A stretch of DNA of 64,000 nt from an uncultured Sphaerochaeta sp. (GCF_963677075.1 NZ_OY781873.1:3125715-3189714); one strand, 5' to 3'. Positions 25,525 to 34,861 are shown, counted from the stretch's first letter. Program-made: numbers and translations. The notes: generated by a model not told the origin, from the letters alone.

Positions 25525-26394
25525 TCAACCCCAATACAAACGGGTTGGGTTCTCGATCAACAGCGCCTTTTGCTGCTGTTCATCAGGACAAATCCTTGCA
25601 ATCCTGTCCACCAGTATCCCATCATCCGGTGCTTCCCTCTTCATGTTTGGATGTGGCCAGTCTGTGCCCCAGAGGACTCTGTCGGGAATCATCCTGATCA
25701 ACTCTGAGGCTACTTCATCCATATCAAGATATGGGGGTCCTTGCTTGCTGAATCTCTCAGGACAGCTTACCTTTATCCAGAACCGGTCATCACGCAACAA
25801 TGCTGCAAGTTCCTCAAATTCCCTGCTCTGCGCTCCCTTGTCGGAAGGAATGCACCCCATATGGTCTATGACCACAGGTACAGGTACCTCCATAAGAAAA
25901 TCCTTAATCTCTGCAAGATCTGCCGGTTCAAAATACACTACCAGATGCCAGGGGAGTTGTTTTATCTTCTCAAGGATCTTCATCCGAGTCTCGATTGGCT
26001 GACGGGCCTTCAAGCGTTTTACAAAATTGAAACGGACACCTCTTACCCCCACTTCATCCATTGCCTTGAGTTCAGCTTCGGTTATCTCGGAATTGACGAT
26101 TGCAATCCCCCGGTATGTTTCTCCGGCTGTTTTCAATGCATCGATCATGGCTCGGTTATCAGTTCCATGGCAGCTGGCTTGTACAATGACAGCACGATCA
26201 ACTCCGAGGTGTTTATGTCGATCGAAGAGCAACTCCTTGGGTGCGTCAACCGGTACATAGCTGCTCGTTGCAGCATAAGGGAAGACATCGCCTGGTCCAA
26301 AGACATGGCAATGGGAATCAACGGAACCTTTCGGTAGCGTAAATTCTGGCTTGCTTGGATTTGGGTGAAACGGAATATATCCTGGTGAGACCAT
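25525..26394 (-). CDS. ligI: 2-pyrone-4,6-dicarboxylate lactonase (LigI)
   Basis: A 289-residue amidohydrolase-superfamily lactonase that opens 2-pyrone-4,6-dicarboxylate (PDC) to 4-oxalomesaconate. It aligns by eye with Sphingobium LigI along its whole length: the N-terminal NPSKPEFTLPKGSVDSHCHVFGP with H28 and H30, VIVQASCHGTDN, RGVRFNFVKRL, VVIDHMG, KVSCPERF, LWGTDWPHPNM with the general-base Asp, and ENPTRLYWG at the end. AAGGAG stands before the ATG. It lies directly behind the TRAP permease, which suggests that PDC or a close relative is the imported compound. Confidence 0.92.
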   Translation of the reverse strand: MVSPGYIPFHPNPSKPEFTLPKGSVDSHCHVFGPGDVFPYAATSSYVPVDAPKELLFDRHKHLGVDRAVIVQASCHGTDNRAMIDALKTAGETYRGIAIVNSEITEAELKAMDEVGVRGVRFNFVKRLKARQPIETRMKILEKIKQLPWHLVVYFEPADLAEIKDFLMEVPVPVVIDHMGCIPSDKGAQSREFEELAALLRDDRFWIKVSCPERFSKQGPPYLDMDEVASELIRMIPDRVLWGTDWPHPNMKREAPDDGILVDRIARICPDEQQQKALLIENPTRLYWG

Positions 26395-26457
26395 AGTACT
26401 CTCTCCTTGTTTTATAGGTTTCCATGCATGTAATTTACAATGAAAACTCTTTTTCCT

Positions 26458-28335
26458 TTATGCTTTCAAAGGCTCAGATTGCTTTGGGGGTACTTGCTTT
26501 CTCCTCATTCCAAAGAAGATCAAACCTGCAAGCACCAAATACCCTGCGATATCGGTAACCAAACTATGACCGATAAGCGATATCGCTCCGAGGATAATCA
26601 CAGCTCTTGCCCACAGGGGAAGCTTTCCTCTGAAATAGTTCATGGTTGCTACCGAGATCATCCATACCCCTATCGCAGAGGTAAAGGCAGCATAGATAAT
26701 TTCCAGCACCGAGCCATTCATCAGAAGAGCCGGGTTCATGACAAAGAAGAAGGGAACAATGAACGCTGGAAGGGCCATCTTGAACGCTGTCCAGCCTGTC
26801 TTGTCAAATTCACTCTTTGCGATTGAGGCAGCTGCATAGGAAGCAAGTGCTACCGGCGGTGTGATTGCAGCCAGAACACCAAAATAGAAGAAGAAAAAGT
26901 GTGCTCCAACCACATCAATACCAAGTGCAACCAATGCCGGAGCAACCAAGGCTGCGAGCAAGACATACACTACCGTGGTAGGCATACCCATACCCATGAT
27001 GATTGATGCAAACATCACCAGGATGAGCAGTACAAATACATGCCCTTGCGATACTTCAACCATGAAGCTGGCGAGCTGGGCTCCTAGTCCAGTCAACTGA
27101 ATGATTCCCACCACAATACCTGCTCCTGCTGTCACAGCACACAGTTTGGCTGCAGATTGAGCCCCATCATACAGTGCGTCGATAAGAGCCTTAAGCCCTA
27201 CTCGTCTCACGACAATCAGCAGAGCTGCCGCCATGGTACCAGCAAAAGCTGCCAAGGTCGGAGAGGCCCCTGCAATCAGCATTCCATAGACCAATAGAAT
27301 CAATGCAAGGAATACCCATCCAGTTTTAATCACATTCCAGAAGGGAGGAATCTTGTCCTTCGGCAAGCCTACAATCCCTTTTGACCTGGCATAGATGTCA
27401 ATCGCAGCCCCTGCGCTGAAAAAGTACAGGAAAGCAGGAATGACTGCAGCCTTCACCACCTGGATATAAGGAATACCCAAGTAATCGGCCATAAGGAATG
27501 CCGCTGCCCCCATGATTGGTGGCATTATCTGCCCACCGGTTGAGGCAACCGCCTCAACCGAAGCAGCCAAGTGAGGTTCATAGCCGGACCCTTTCATGGC
27601 AGGAATTGTGACACTTCCCGTTGTAGCAACATTGCCGGCAGCACTTCCAGAGATACTACCAACCAGTCCACTTGCAACAACAGCGACCTTTCCAAGCCCA
27701 CCGGTATACCTTCCAGCGAAGGATGTAGAAAATCTGACCAAGAAATCAGCTGCCCCGCTTACCTGTAACAATGCTCCGAAGACGATGAAGAGAATCACGT
27801 AACGAACCATGATCTGCAGGGGTATTCCGTATATTCCGGAATAACTCAGGGCAAGCTGGAGGGAAATTCTATTTACTGAATACCCCCGGTGAAACAGAGC
27901 TCCCGGCATCAATCTCCCAAGAAGTGCATAAGCAAGCGCAACAAGACACACAATGGTCAGTGGCCAACCTACAGCTCTTCTCACTGCATCAAATACCAGT
28001 ACCACTGCAATAACAGAGATTACTGCATCCATCCCAGTGAACGCTCCCTGTCGGTAGATGATGGCATGATAGTTGAGTGTGATGTAGAGACCTACCACAA
28101 TCGCTGCAACGACGAATACTGAGTCGAGGATCAGCATTGGGATAGAACCTTGCTTTCCCATCTCCTCCTTCACCTTTATGAACGGCCTATGATAAAAGAG
28201 GCCAATCATGACGAGCATCAGGGTAATTGGAAGCTGTTGCTCTATCGGAAGGAGATACAGTGGCTGAACAAAAGTGATAAACACCAAGGTCAGCAACCAT
28301 GATACCTTTGCTACTGTTTCACGAAATCTAGTCAT
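26458..28335 (-). CDS. TRAP transporter fused membrane subunit (4TM-12TM)
   Basis: A 625-residue membrane protein with about 17 hydrophobic spans, the fusion of DctQ-like and DctM-like parts normal for TAXI-type TRAP systems. The DctM half carries GSAAGNVATTGSVTIPAMKGSGY and MGMGMPTTVVYVLLAALVAPALV. The ATG at 28335 overlaps the stop of the binding-protein gene (TAATG) and has AGGTG seven bases upstream. It imports an organic acid with Na+ or H+, here presumably a pyrone or tricarboxylic substrate of the downstream enzymes. Confidence 0.93.
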   Translation of the reverse strand: MTRFRETVAKVSWLLTLVFITFVQPLYLLPIEQQLPITLMLVMIGLFYHRPFIKVKEEMGKQGSIPMLILDSVFVVAAIVVGLYITLNYHAIIYRQGAFTGMDAVISVIAVVLVFDAVRRAVGWPLTIVCLVALAYALLGRLMPGALFHRGYSVNRISLQLALSYSGIYGIPLQIMVRYVILFIVFGALLQVSGAADFLVRFSTSFAGRYTGGLGKVAVVASGLVGSISGSAAGNVATTGSVTIPAMKGSGYEPHLAASVEAVASTGGQIMPPIMGAAAFLMADYLGIPYIQVVKAAVIPAFLYFFSAGAAIDIYARSKGIVGLPKDKIPPFWNVIKTGWVFLALILLVYGMLIAGASPTLAAFAGTMAAALLIVVRRVGLKALIDALYDGAQSAAKLCAVTAGAGIVVGIIQLTGLGAQLASFMVEVSQGHVFVLLILVMFASIIMGMGMPTTVVYVLLAALVAPALVALGIDVVGAHFFFFYFGVLAAITPPVALASYAAASIAKSEFDKTGWTAFKMALPAFIVPFFFVMNPALLMNGSVLEIIYAAFTSAIGVWMISVATMNYFRGKLPLWARAVIILGAISLIGHSLVTDIAGYLVLAGLIFFGMRRKQVPPKQSEPLKA

Positions 28336-29306
28336 TACCATTCACCTACTTCTGTTGCATAGCGGATTACGCCAGGATGGATTTCAAGACTAATATCCTT
28401 TGCAGCCTCTTCAGAGAACAGACGGGTTCCAGAAGCGGAAGGGTGTGCAGAGACAAGCGTTGGGATATTCTCAAATACCTGCTTAACCATGTCATATACG
28501 ATCTCATCAGAGAGGTCTGGACTGATATATACAACCGAACGAATGATTACTGAATCGCCATCCTGTTTCATATCATACATATCTGCAGGAATCTTATCGG
28601 TAGCATATGGGTAGCTACTCAACTCGCGGAAGCGCTTTGTATTGAAGGTGAGCACCTGTACATCAGATCTGACCGAAAGAGAGGTAACTGCTGGGAATGG
28701 TTGACCACCAACCATCAGTGCAGCATCAATAAATCCATCATTCATTGCATCTGCCGATTCCTGCCAGCCCATGAACACCTGCTCATAGTCGCCCTTCTCC
28801 AGTCCCTCGGAAGCCAGAATGAGTTCTCCAAAGACGTTTGCAGAGGAGCCAGGAGCGCCAAGTGACACTTTCTTTCCCTTTAACTGTGAAACGTTGGTTA
28901 TCCCAGAATCTCCCATCGCCACGATGATTGCATTACTGTTGTTCAGGATCCAACCACCTTTCAAATCAATTGGATTCTTGAAGGGATCTTGACCAAGCCC
29001 TGCAGTGTAGGCAACGTTCTCATTGGACATGCCCATTTCCAATTCTCCACTAGCGATCATATTGAGGTTTGCAACACTTCCGCCTGTCTCCTGGGAACTG
29101 AAGCGGGTACCCGGAAGTGTCTTGTTCCAGATATCAGCCAAGGCAACCCCGATTGGATAATAGGCTCCTGCTGCAGAGGCAGTTCCGATTGAGATAAAAG
29201 CAGGCCTTGCAGCCCCACTTGCTTCTTTCTCTCCCTGCGCAAAACCGAAGGAGAGAGCCATGATTGAAATCAAGGAAATCATCAAACACTTTTTCATTAG
29301 ATTCAT
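28335..29306 (-). CDS. TAXI-family TRAP substrate-binding protein
   Basis: A 323-residue extracytoplasmic receptor. Signal peptide MKKCLMISLISIMALSFGFA is followed by QGEKEA, and the mature protein starts FISIGTASAAGAYYPIG with GGSVANLNMIASGELEMGM, the standard TAXI signature. AAGGAG is six bases before the ATG at 29306. It is the first gene of the operon and has a good candidate promoter. Most TAXI receptors have been linked to dicarboxylates or glutamate-like ligands; here PDC or another polycarboxylate is inferred from the operon. Confidence 0.93.
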   Translation of the reverse strand: MNLMKKCLMISLISIMALSFGFAQGEKEASGAARPAFISIGTASAAGAYYPIGVALADIWNKTLPGTRFSSQETGGSVANLNMIASGELEMGMSNENVAYTAGLGQDPFKNPIDLKGGWILNNSNAIIVAMGDSGITNVSQLKGKKVSLGAPGSSANVFGELILASEGLEKGDYEQVFMGWQESADAMNDGFIDAALMVGGQPFPAVTSLSVRSDVQVLTFNTKRFRELSSYPYATDKIPADMYDMKQDGDSVIIRSVVYISPDLSDEIVYDMVKQVFENIPTLVSAHPSASGTRLFSEEAAKDISLEIHPGVIRYATEVGEW

Positions 29307-29333
29307 ACCATACTCCTTTTACTAGATGTATAA

Positions 29334-29362
29334 ATCGTAAACGGCGGTACACCAGTTGTCAA
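29334..29362 (-). promoter_or_regulatory. promoter of the TAXI-PDC operon
   Basis: On the minus strand a consensus TTGACA (29362-29357), exactly 17 bp, then TACGAT (29339-29334), followed by a leader of about 20 bases to the SD. The -35 box lies inside an inverted repeat. Confidence 0.6.
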
Positions 29363-29378
29363 CATTTTTGTTGAACAA
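29356..29378 (-). promoter_or_regulatory. inverted repeat overlapping the -35 box, candidate GntR operator
   Basis: On the minus strand TTGTTCAACA-aaaa-TGTTGACAA: the two arms are reverse complements except for one extra T. Placement over the -35 box fits a repressor site for the FCD-type regulator encoded in the operon. Confidence 0.5.
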
Positions 29379-29559
29379 TTTTGTTCTACGCTTTAAGCGA
29401 GACAAAAAGCGCTCTCAGTGATAGCTCGTATAAAGACATATAATAGTTATAGTTACTAAGTTATCAATTTTCACGACATAAGCAGACAAAACCTCCGTAT
29501 AGTAAACGGAGGCTGTAACAGGAACAGAAATGAAGGATTTTGAAAAGAGTGAATACGTT

Positions 29560-30183
29560 TTAGAACGCTAACCGCATCCCTACCACCGGACCGGCCAGGA
29601 TCTGCACAGAATCATCATGGGGGAAGAGTTTGTTGGTAAGGTAAGGGCCGAGAAAGCCCAAAGCACTTCCGATTGCTGCCCCAGCAAGGACATCTGTTGG
29701 ATAGTGATTTCCACTTACCACGCGTAGTATTGCCGTGGCAGTAGCCATTGACCAGGCTGCAATACTTGCAGCTCTCATCACCTGGGAGTCTGGATACCAC
29801 AGACTGGTAATGGTCTGGGTATAGGCGGCAGAGGTAAAGGCCATCAATGCATGGCCTGAAGGAAAGGAGTCATAATCTTCAGAGGTATCATCCGGCCTGG
29901 AGACCTCCCCAACATAGGGACGCTCACGATCGATGATTGCCTTAAGCGGAGTACGTACACCGAAATAGGCCCCTACCATGGTAATCCCATAGCTACCACC
30001 AATTGCCAGATAGTCTGAGGCAGGGGATTCGAATACGAGCATTCCAGGGGAGGCCATTGTCATAGCCAAGGTGACATCGCTTGCCAGTGAAAGATCTTCG
30101 TTATACTCGAAATGCAGAGCGTAGAGTCCTGAAATTGAAAGAGTAAGGAGAAGAACCATCACAAGAATACGTTTATTGCCCAT
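29560..30183 (-). CDS. PAP2-family membrane-associated phosphatase
   Basis: A 207-residue acid phosphatase-like protein with the three-part catalytic signature: KAIIDRERPY, SFPSGHALMAF and RVVSGNHYPTDVLAG. A signal anchor or signal peptide is present (MGNKRILVMVLLLTLSISGLYA), so the active site is probably outside the cytoplasmic membrane, acting on lipid phosphates such as undecaprenyl pyrophosphate. The ATG at 30183 follows GGGGGA; start codons further upstream overlap recX. The C-terminal region includes a late glycine-rich segment. Confidence 0.87.
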   Translation of the reverse strand: MGNKRILVMVLLLTLSISGLYALHFEYNEDLSLASDVTLAMTMASPGMLVFESPASDYLAIGGSYGITMVGAYFGVRTPLKAIIDRERPYVGEVSRPDDTSEDYDSFPSGHALMAFTSAAYTQTITSLWYPDSQVMRAASIAAWSMATATAILRVVSGNHYPTDVLAGAAIGSALGFLGPYLTNKLFPHDDSVQILAGPVVGMRLAF

Positions 30184-30215
30184 AAAATCCCCCATCAGCA
30201 GAAAGTGTATCGGTA

Positions 30216-30812
30216 TCAAAAGAGACGCTCAAGACCGAGACGAACCTCATAGGAAGAAAAACCCTTCTTCGAGAGTACCATTCTTGCTTTATCCTCCCCT
30301 ACTTTCTGAAGAGCAAGCGCATAGGCTCTTTCCACATAGTCGATGATCTGCTCTTCACTGTAAAGCTCATCAAGAGCTCTCTGGGCAGCTTCACGATCCA
30401 CACCCTTGGCTGCAAGCCGCTGGGCCATCAGGGCTCTTCCCTCAGGATTCTTGCGTTGACGGGATTCGATGAATTGCAGGGCATAGCGAACCTCACTAAG
30501 CAGGTTCTCCTCTTTCAAGATATCCAAAACATTCTGGATACACCTCGAGGAGAAAGACTTCTTCTGCAATTTGATCTTCAGCTCAAAGGCGGTATGCTCC
30601 CTACGAGCCAGATAGGTCATTGCTTGCATTTTGCAAAGATGCTGCTCCTGAAGTTCCTTGAGGTGAAAGAACTCCTCCTGACAGAGCTCCTGCCCTATGA
30701 AAAGCTGCTTTGAGACAAATAATTCACTGGGTATTGAAAAAGGAGAACCCTCCTGCGGTACGGCTCTGAAGCCACCACGAGAGGGTTCCTTTTCGATGCG
30801 AGCAAATGCCAC
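30216..30812 (-). CDS. recX: RecX regulatory protein
   Basis: A 198-residue helical RecX protein, a modulator of RecA filaments. The three-helix repeats are visible in AMTYLARREHTAFELKIKLQKKSFS, ILKEENLLSEVRYALQFIESR and QRLAAKGVDREAAQRALDEL, ending KARMVLSKKGFSSYEVRLGLERLF. It starts with GTG immediately after the TAA of rpsI, without a good ribosome site, so it is probably translated by coupling to the ribosomal protein gene. recA is not in the window. Confidence 0.88.
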   Translation of the reverse strand: MAFARIEKEPSRGGFRAVPQEGSPFSIPSELFVSKQLFIGQELCQEEFFHLKELQEQHLCKMQAMTYLARREHTAFELKIKLQKKSFSSRCIQNVLDILKEENLLSEVRYALQFIESRQRKNPEGRALMAQRLAAKGVDREAAQRALDELYSEEQIIDYVERAYALALQKVGEDKARMVLSKKGFSSYEVRLGLERLF

Positions 30813-31226
30813 TTAACGCTTGGAGAACTGGAACTTGCGGCGTGCGCCCGGCTGACCATACTTTTTACGTTCAACCATACGGGAGTCACGAGTCATGAAT
30901 CCAGCAGAGTGTAGTGCAGGTCTGTAATCCTCATCATGAGCACAGAGTGCACGTGCGATACCATGGCGGCAAGCACCTGCCTGACCGGAAGGGCCACCAC
31001 CAACAACGTTGATGAGCAAGTCATACTTGCCGGTTGTCTCAGTGGTTTCAAGCGGCTGCTTCACGATATAGGTGAGCATCGGGTTACCAAAGTAGGTATC
31101 GATGTCCCTACCATTGATGACAATCTTGCCCTCGCCTTCCCTCAGGTAGACACGAGCAACGGCGGTCTTACGGCGTCCAACACCATGACCAAGATTTTCC
31201 ACTTTCTTTACTTCTTTCTTTGCCAT
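30813..31226 (-). CDS. rpsI: 30S ribosomal protein S9
   Basis: A 137-residue S9 protein with the conserved [19 protein letters not shown] start, GRDIDTYFG, the [19 protein letters not shown] segment and the universal C-terminal tail RKFQFSKR that reaches the ribosomal P site. It has a good ribosome site (TAGGAG) and follows rplM by 14 bp, the usual L13-S9 operon. Confidence 0.98.
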   Translation of the reverse strand: MAKKEVKKVENLGHGVGRRKTAVARVYLREGEGKIVINGRDIDTYFGNPMLTYIVKQPLETTETTGKYDLLINVVGGGPSGQAGACRHGIARALCAHDEDYRPALHSAGFMTRDSRMVERKKYGQPGARRKFQFSKR

Positions 31227-31240
31227 TTTTCGCTCCTACC

Positions 31241-31669
31241 TTAAATTTCGACCTTGATGGGCTGCTGTGCCTGATGCTGGTGCTTATCACCTGCATAGAC
31301 CTTCATGTTGGTGTACAGCTTGCGACCGAGGGGACCTCGGGGAAGCATACCACGAACGGCGCGCTCCATCGGATATACCGGGTTGCGCTTGATCATATCA
31401 GCATAGCTGGTCTGTCTCAGCCCACCGGGGTAGTTGGAGTGGCGATAGTACATTTTATCCTGGTACTTGTTGCCCGAAAGGGCAGCTTTCTCAGCATTGA
31501 TGATAATCACATAGTCGCCCATGTCCTGGTGTGGGACAAATTCGGGCTTGTTCTTCCCGCGGAGGATGCGTGCAGCGGCAACTGCTACCTTGCCAAGCTC
31601 CTTTCCCTCTGCATCAATCAGATACCATTTCTTCTGAATCGTCAGCGGTTTCACAAAAATAGTCTTCAT
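31241..31669 (-). CDS. rplM: 50S ribosomal protein L13
   Basis: A 142-residue L13, with WYLIDAEGKELGKVAVAAARILRGK, FVPHQDMGDYVIIINAEK and AVRGMLPRGPLGRK. AGGA precedes the ATG. First gene of the L13-S9-RecX run. The 68 bp upstream, after the aminotransferase-like gene, probably hold its promoter, but no convincing boxes were chosen. Confidence 0.98.
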   Translation of the reverse strand: MKTIFVKPLTIQKKWYLIDAEGKELGKVAVAAARILRGKNKPEFVPHQDMGDYVIIINAEKAALSGNKYQDKMYYRHSNYPGGLRQTSYADMIKRNPVYPMERAVRGMLPRGPLGRKLYTNMKVYAGDKHQHQAQQPIKVEI

Positions 31670-31737
31670 CTATTCATCCTGTTCTGCAAGTTTGTTCTTG
31701 CGTGTGTTTTGTGCATGGCGTATTTCTACAGCCATTT

Positions 31738-32577
31738 CTATGTTACAGCATTGGCATATCGGCTAGCCAATTCCACCAGTCCAACCACATCACCCTTGGT
31801 ATAGGAACCCGGGATAATGAACGGAACATCCGCTGCCCGGGGAAACACCATGTGTTTTGTGAGTGCTTCCCTGGCAAAGGCCGCATAACGCTCCTCACTG
31901 AGACCGGTTAATCCGTACGGTCCTCGTGTTTTGAACACACCACTGAGTGGATTGTCCATGCGTTTTGCAACTGTTTCCTCCGACTTCAGTACTTGGATCA
32001 AACTCGCGGTTGTCTTGATGAGCAAATCAAGCAACAACGGGGATACCACGTCTGAGGGCGGGACCTGTGCTGTACAGAAGGATTCCTTGAGGCAAACGAC
32101 CTGAGGTACGAAACTCCCTGGGAAAGGTAGGATAGGGAGGAGCATCACGGATTCTGCCCCGCCAAAACCTAGGAACGGTCGCCAATAGGACACTGTACGG
32201 CTTGCATGTTCAGCAGAGAGAGCAGGATCAAATAGTGCATCATTCGAAACTGCGCTTACTGCTTGCATGACCTTCCGGGGGTCTGTATATATACGGACAA
32301 CCGGAAAGCTTGGAAACAGGTTCACCAATAGCTTTTCGAGCCTTCCTGTAAATACCGATGGGTACTCTGCTATCAAACCACGACTCACCGTAGACTTGAT
32401 AGCCTGATGGATCCTCTCTGGTCGATGGCCAAGAATGGCTCTGCCATAATTCTGAAAAAAATCAGTGTACCGCTCACCGTAGCGATCATATAGATAAAAG
32501 TCACGGGCGCGGACAACGGTAGGCATTGTATAACCTTCCGGCCAATCTTGTCTAGTGGCTTTCCCACTTCTCTCCAT
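31738..32577 (-). CDS. degenerate class-III aminotransferase-like protein
   Basis: A 279-residue protein. The N-terminal part (RARDFYLYDRYGERYTDFF, QNYGRAILGHRPERIHQAIK) matches the start of glutamate-1-semialdehyde-type class III aminotransferases. The body is far too short (usual length above 400), and neither the Asp-Glu/Asp-x-Val PLP segment nor the Schiff-base lysine region can be found. The ATG at 32577 has GGGGGTGA upstream and overlaps the end of the helicase gene closely. The reading frame is intact, so it is either a decayed but translated gene or a repurposed fold. No function is assigned. Confidence 0.6.
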   Translation of the reverse strand: MERSGKATRQDWPEGYTMPTVVRARDFYLYDRYGERYTDFFQNYGRAILGHRPERIHQAIKSTVSRGLIAEYPSVFTGRLEKLLVNLFPSFPVVRIYTDPRKVMQAVSAVSNDALFDPALSAEHASRTVSYWRPFLGFGGAESVMLLPILPFPGSFVPQVVCLKESFCTAQVPPSDVVSPLLLDLLIKTTASLIQVLKSEETVAKRMDNPLSGVFKTRGPYGLTGLSEERYAAFAREALTKHMVFPRAADVPFIIPGSYTKGDVVGLVELASRYANAVT

Positions 32578-32578
32578 C

Positions 32579-34861
32579 TCACTCACCCCCAATTTTCTCC
32601 AGCTGGGCAAACTTGCTGATGAACGTGGTTTTCTTGCCATTGAAAAATCTGACTTCTATGACCTCACGGTCCCCACTCATCCGAAGGGTCACTACTTCCC
32701 CTTCCCCATAACTGTCACTATAAACGCGTTGTCCTACAGGGAACAGGGGTTCACCTTCCTTTGCTTCATGCACCGTTTTCATGGTGAAGGTTTTGGCATT
32801 ACTACCAAATCCTTTTTGTATGATGGGAGCTCCGCTTGCACCCCATGAGGAAGAAGAAGATCTTGAAGAGGGCATGGATTCATGCCTTTTTCGCTTCTCC
32901 TGGAGACTGGAGAGACCCTGATAACCAAATCCACCCACTTCGGTATAAGGGCGAATCCCCTGCACAGAAAGCAGTGATGAGTCAATCTCATCAAGAAAAC
33001 GGCTTGGATGATTGTAACTGGTCTTACCCCATATCTTCCTTGCGCGGGCACTGAGCAGATACAACTCCTCTCTTGCCCTTGTCACTGCAACATAGAATAT
33101 TCGACGTTCTTCCTCAGTATCCTCATCACTCTCCGCTGAACGACCAGGGAACAGTTCGTCTTCCAGGCCGGCTACAAACACCCTGTCAAACTCCAACCCT
33201 TTGGTGTTGTGCATGGTGATAAGGGTAACCCCATCCTTATCCCTGGGATCTTCCTGCCCAAGGGTAGTTGGATCGAGTGAAAGTTGCTCGAGGAAAAGCA
33301 ACAATCCTTCCAGGGAGGACTCATAGGAAGAGAGAGCATTGACCAAAGCTTCCAGATTCTCCACCTTGCTGGTGGTATTTTGCTGGTCCAGCTTCCGGTA
33401 GTGGTCAAGCAGCCCTGATTCCCTGATGAGGAAATATGCACAATCGACCAACTCCCCTTCCTGAAGCATCTTCTGGGCATGCTCGTACATCCGCAAAAAA
33501 TGCTTTGCTCCTTCCCTTGCTTTGTTTGAGAGCCCACTCTTCTCGGTGGCAAGACGCAGCATAGCAAGCAAATCTCCCTCAGCCTCCGGGCTGTAGGCAA
33601 GAATGGTATCCTGACTCCCCGGGCCGATTCCCCGGGTAGGCTTATTGATCATACGCTTGAAATTGACTTCGTCCTTTGTATTGGTAAGCAGGAAGAGCAA
33701 GGCCAAGGCATCTTTCACCTCTTCACGCTCATAGAACTGCAAAGCACCAACCACCTTGTAGGGAATCCCCGAGCGCTTGAACATTGTCTCGAAGGCAACC
33801 GACTGAGCATTGGTCCGGTATAATATGGCACTCTCGTTAAAACGTCGGTCTTTCTTGACAATGGAAGCAACACGAAGCGCTTCATCCTGTTCGTCCTGCA
33901 CATAAAAGAGATGGGGCTTTCCACCCTTTCTGTTTGCTGTCCAGAGCTGTTTTTCGTGTCTTCCCTTGTTGTTCTTGATGACACTGTTGGCAATTTCAAG
34001 GATATTCTGTGTTGAGCGATAGTTCTGCTCAAGCTTAACGGTCCTGGCCATCGGATACTGATCGGGGAAGCTGAGAATATTCTGCACCTCCGCCCCACGG
34101 AACCGGTAGATGGACTGATCGTCATCACCTACGACGCAAATGAAGGTACCTGGCCCTACCAAACGATGCAGCAGTTTGAACTGTGCAGCATTGGAATCCT
34201 GATACTCATCCACCAAGATCATACTGAAGCGACGGTGAACCCACTGTTGGATTTCAGGTTTGGTCTCGAGCAACTCGATGCTTCGGCCGATCAGGTCGGC
34301 AAAATCCACATTTCCCACCTGATGCAACTTCCGCTCATATGCCTCAAACATACGCTTGAAGGTGGAGTCAACCTTGAGTGACTGTAAATTGTCCGTATAG
34401 GTCAGACCCCTATCCTTTGCATAGCTGATCTTTCTCATGATGGGATCAAGTTCCCGTTTCTTGTAGTTCGGAAAACAAGAGGCAAGCAAACTCAACGAGT
34501 CATCGTCATCGTAGATGGTGAAGTTTGCGTCAAGGCCAATCTCTGAGCCGAATCTCCTGAGAAACCAAGCACCAAATGAGTGGAAGGTTCGGATATTGCA
34601 ATCATTTACATCTGAGCGACCTTCCAACATCTGCCCTACGCGCTCTTTCATCTCATTTGCTGCCTTGTTGGTGAAGGTTACCGCAAGAATCTTATAAGGG
34701 GGAATGCCAAGCTGTTCGATGGCATAAGCAATCTTGGTGGTGATAACCCGTGTCTTGCCACTACCAGCACCTGCAAGGACGAGCAAAGGATGACTGTTTT
34801 CAAGAACAGCTTCCCTCTGCGCTTCATTGAGTTGATCCATAAGTTGCTGCAGTTCAGCCAT
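32579..34861 (-). CDS. UvrD/PcrA-type DNA helicase
   Basis: A 760-residue superfamily 1A 3'-5' helicase. Motif I is GAGSGKT (residues 31-37); motif II DEYQDSN; motif III GDDDQSIYRFRGAE; motif IV EQNYRST; motif V VTLITMHNTKGLEFDRVFV; motif VI FYVAVTRAREELYLL. The C-terminal tail is a PcrA/UvrD-like linker plus a small barrel (FPVGQRVYSDSYGEGEV). It acts in nucleotide excision or replication repair. The ATG has AAAGGAGG at eight bases, inside the end of rimO, and overlaps that gene by 8 bp. Confidence 0.95.
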   Translation of the reverse strand: MAELQQLMDQLNEAQREAVLENSHPLLVLAGAGSGKTRVITTKIAYAIEQLGIPPYKILAVTFTNKAANEMKERVGQMLEGRSDVNDCNIRTFHSFGAWFLRRFGSEIGLDANFTIYDDDDSLSLLASCFPNYKKRELDPIMRKISYAKDRGLTYTDNLQSLKVDSTFKRMFEAYERKLHQVGNVDFADLIGRSIELLETKPEIQQWVHRRFSMILVDEYQDSNAAQFKLLHRLVGPGTFICVVGDDDQSIYRFRGAEVQNILSFPDQYPMARTVKLEQNYRSTQNILEIANSVIKNNKGRHEKQLWTANRKGGKPHLFYVQDEQDEALRVASIVKKDRRFNESAILYRTNAQSVAFETMFKRSGIPYKVVGALQFYEREEVKDALALLFLLTNTKDEVNFKRMINKPTRGIGPGSQDTILAYSPEAEGDLLAMLRLATEKSGLSNKAREGAKHFLRMYEHAQKMLQEGELVDCAYFLIRESGLLDHYRKLDQQNTTSKVENLEALVNALSSYESSLEGLLLFLEQLSLDPTTLGQEDPRDKDGVTLITMHNTKGLEFDRVFVAGLEDELFPGRSAESDEDTEEERRIFYVAVTRAREELYLLSARARKIWGKTSYNHPSRFLDEIDSSLLSVQGIRPYTEVGGFGYQGLSSLQEKRKRHESMPSSRSSSSSWGASGAPIIQKGFGSNAKTFTMKTVHEAKEGEPLFPVGQRVYSDSYGEGEVVTLRMSGDREVIEVRFFNGKKTTFISKFAQLEKIGGE

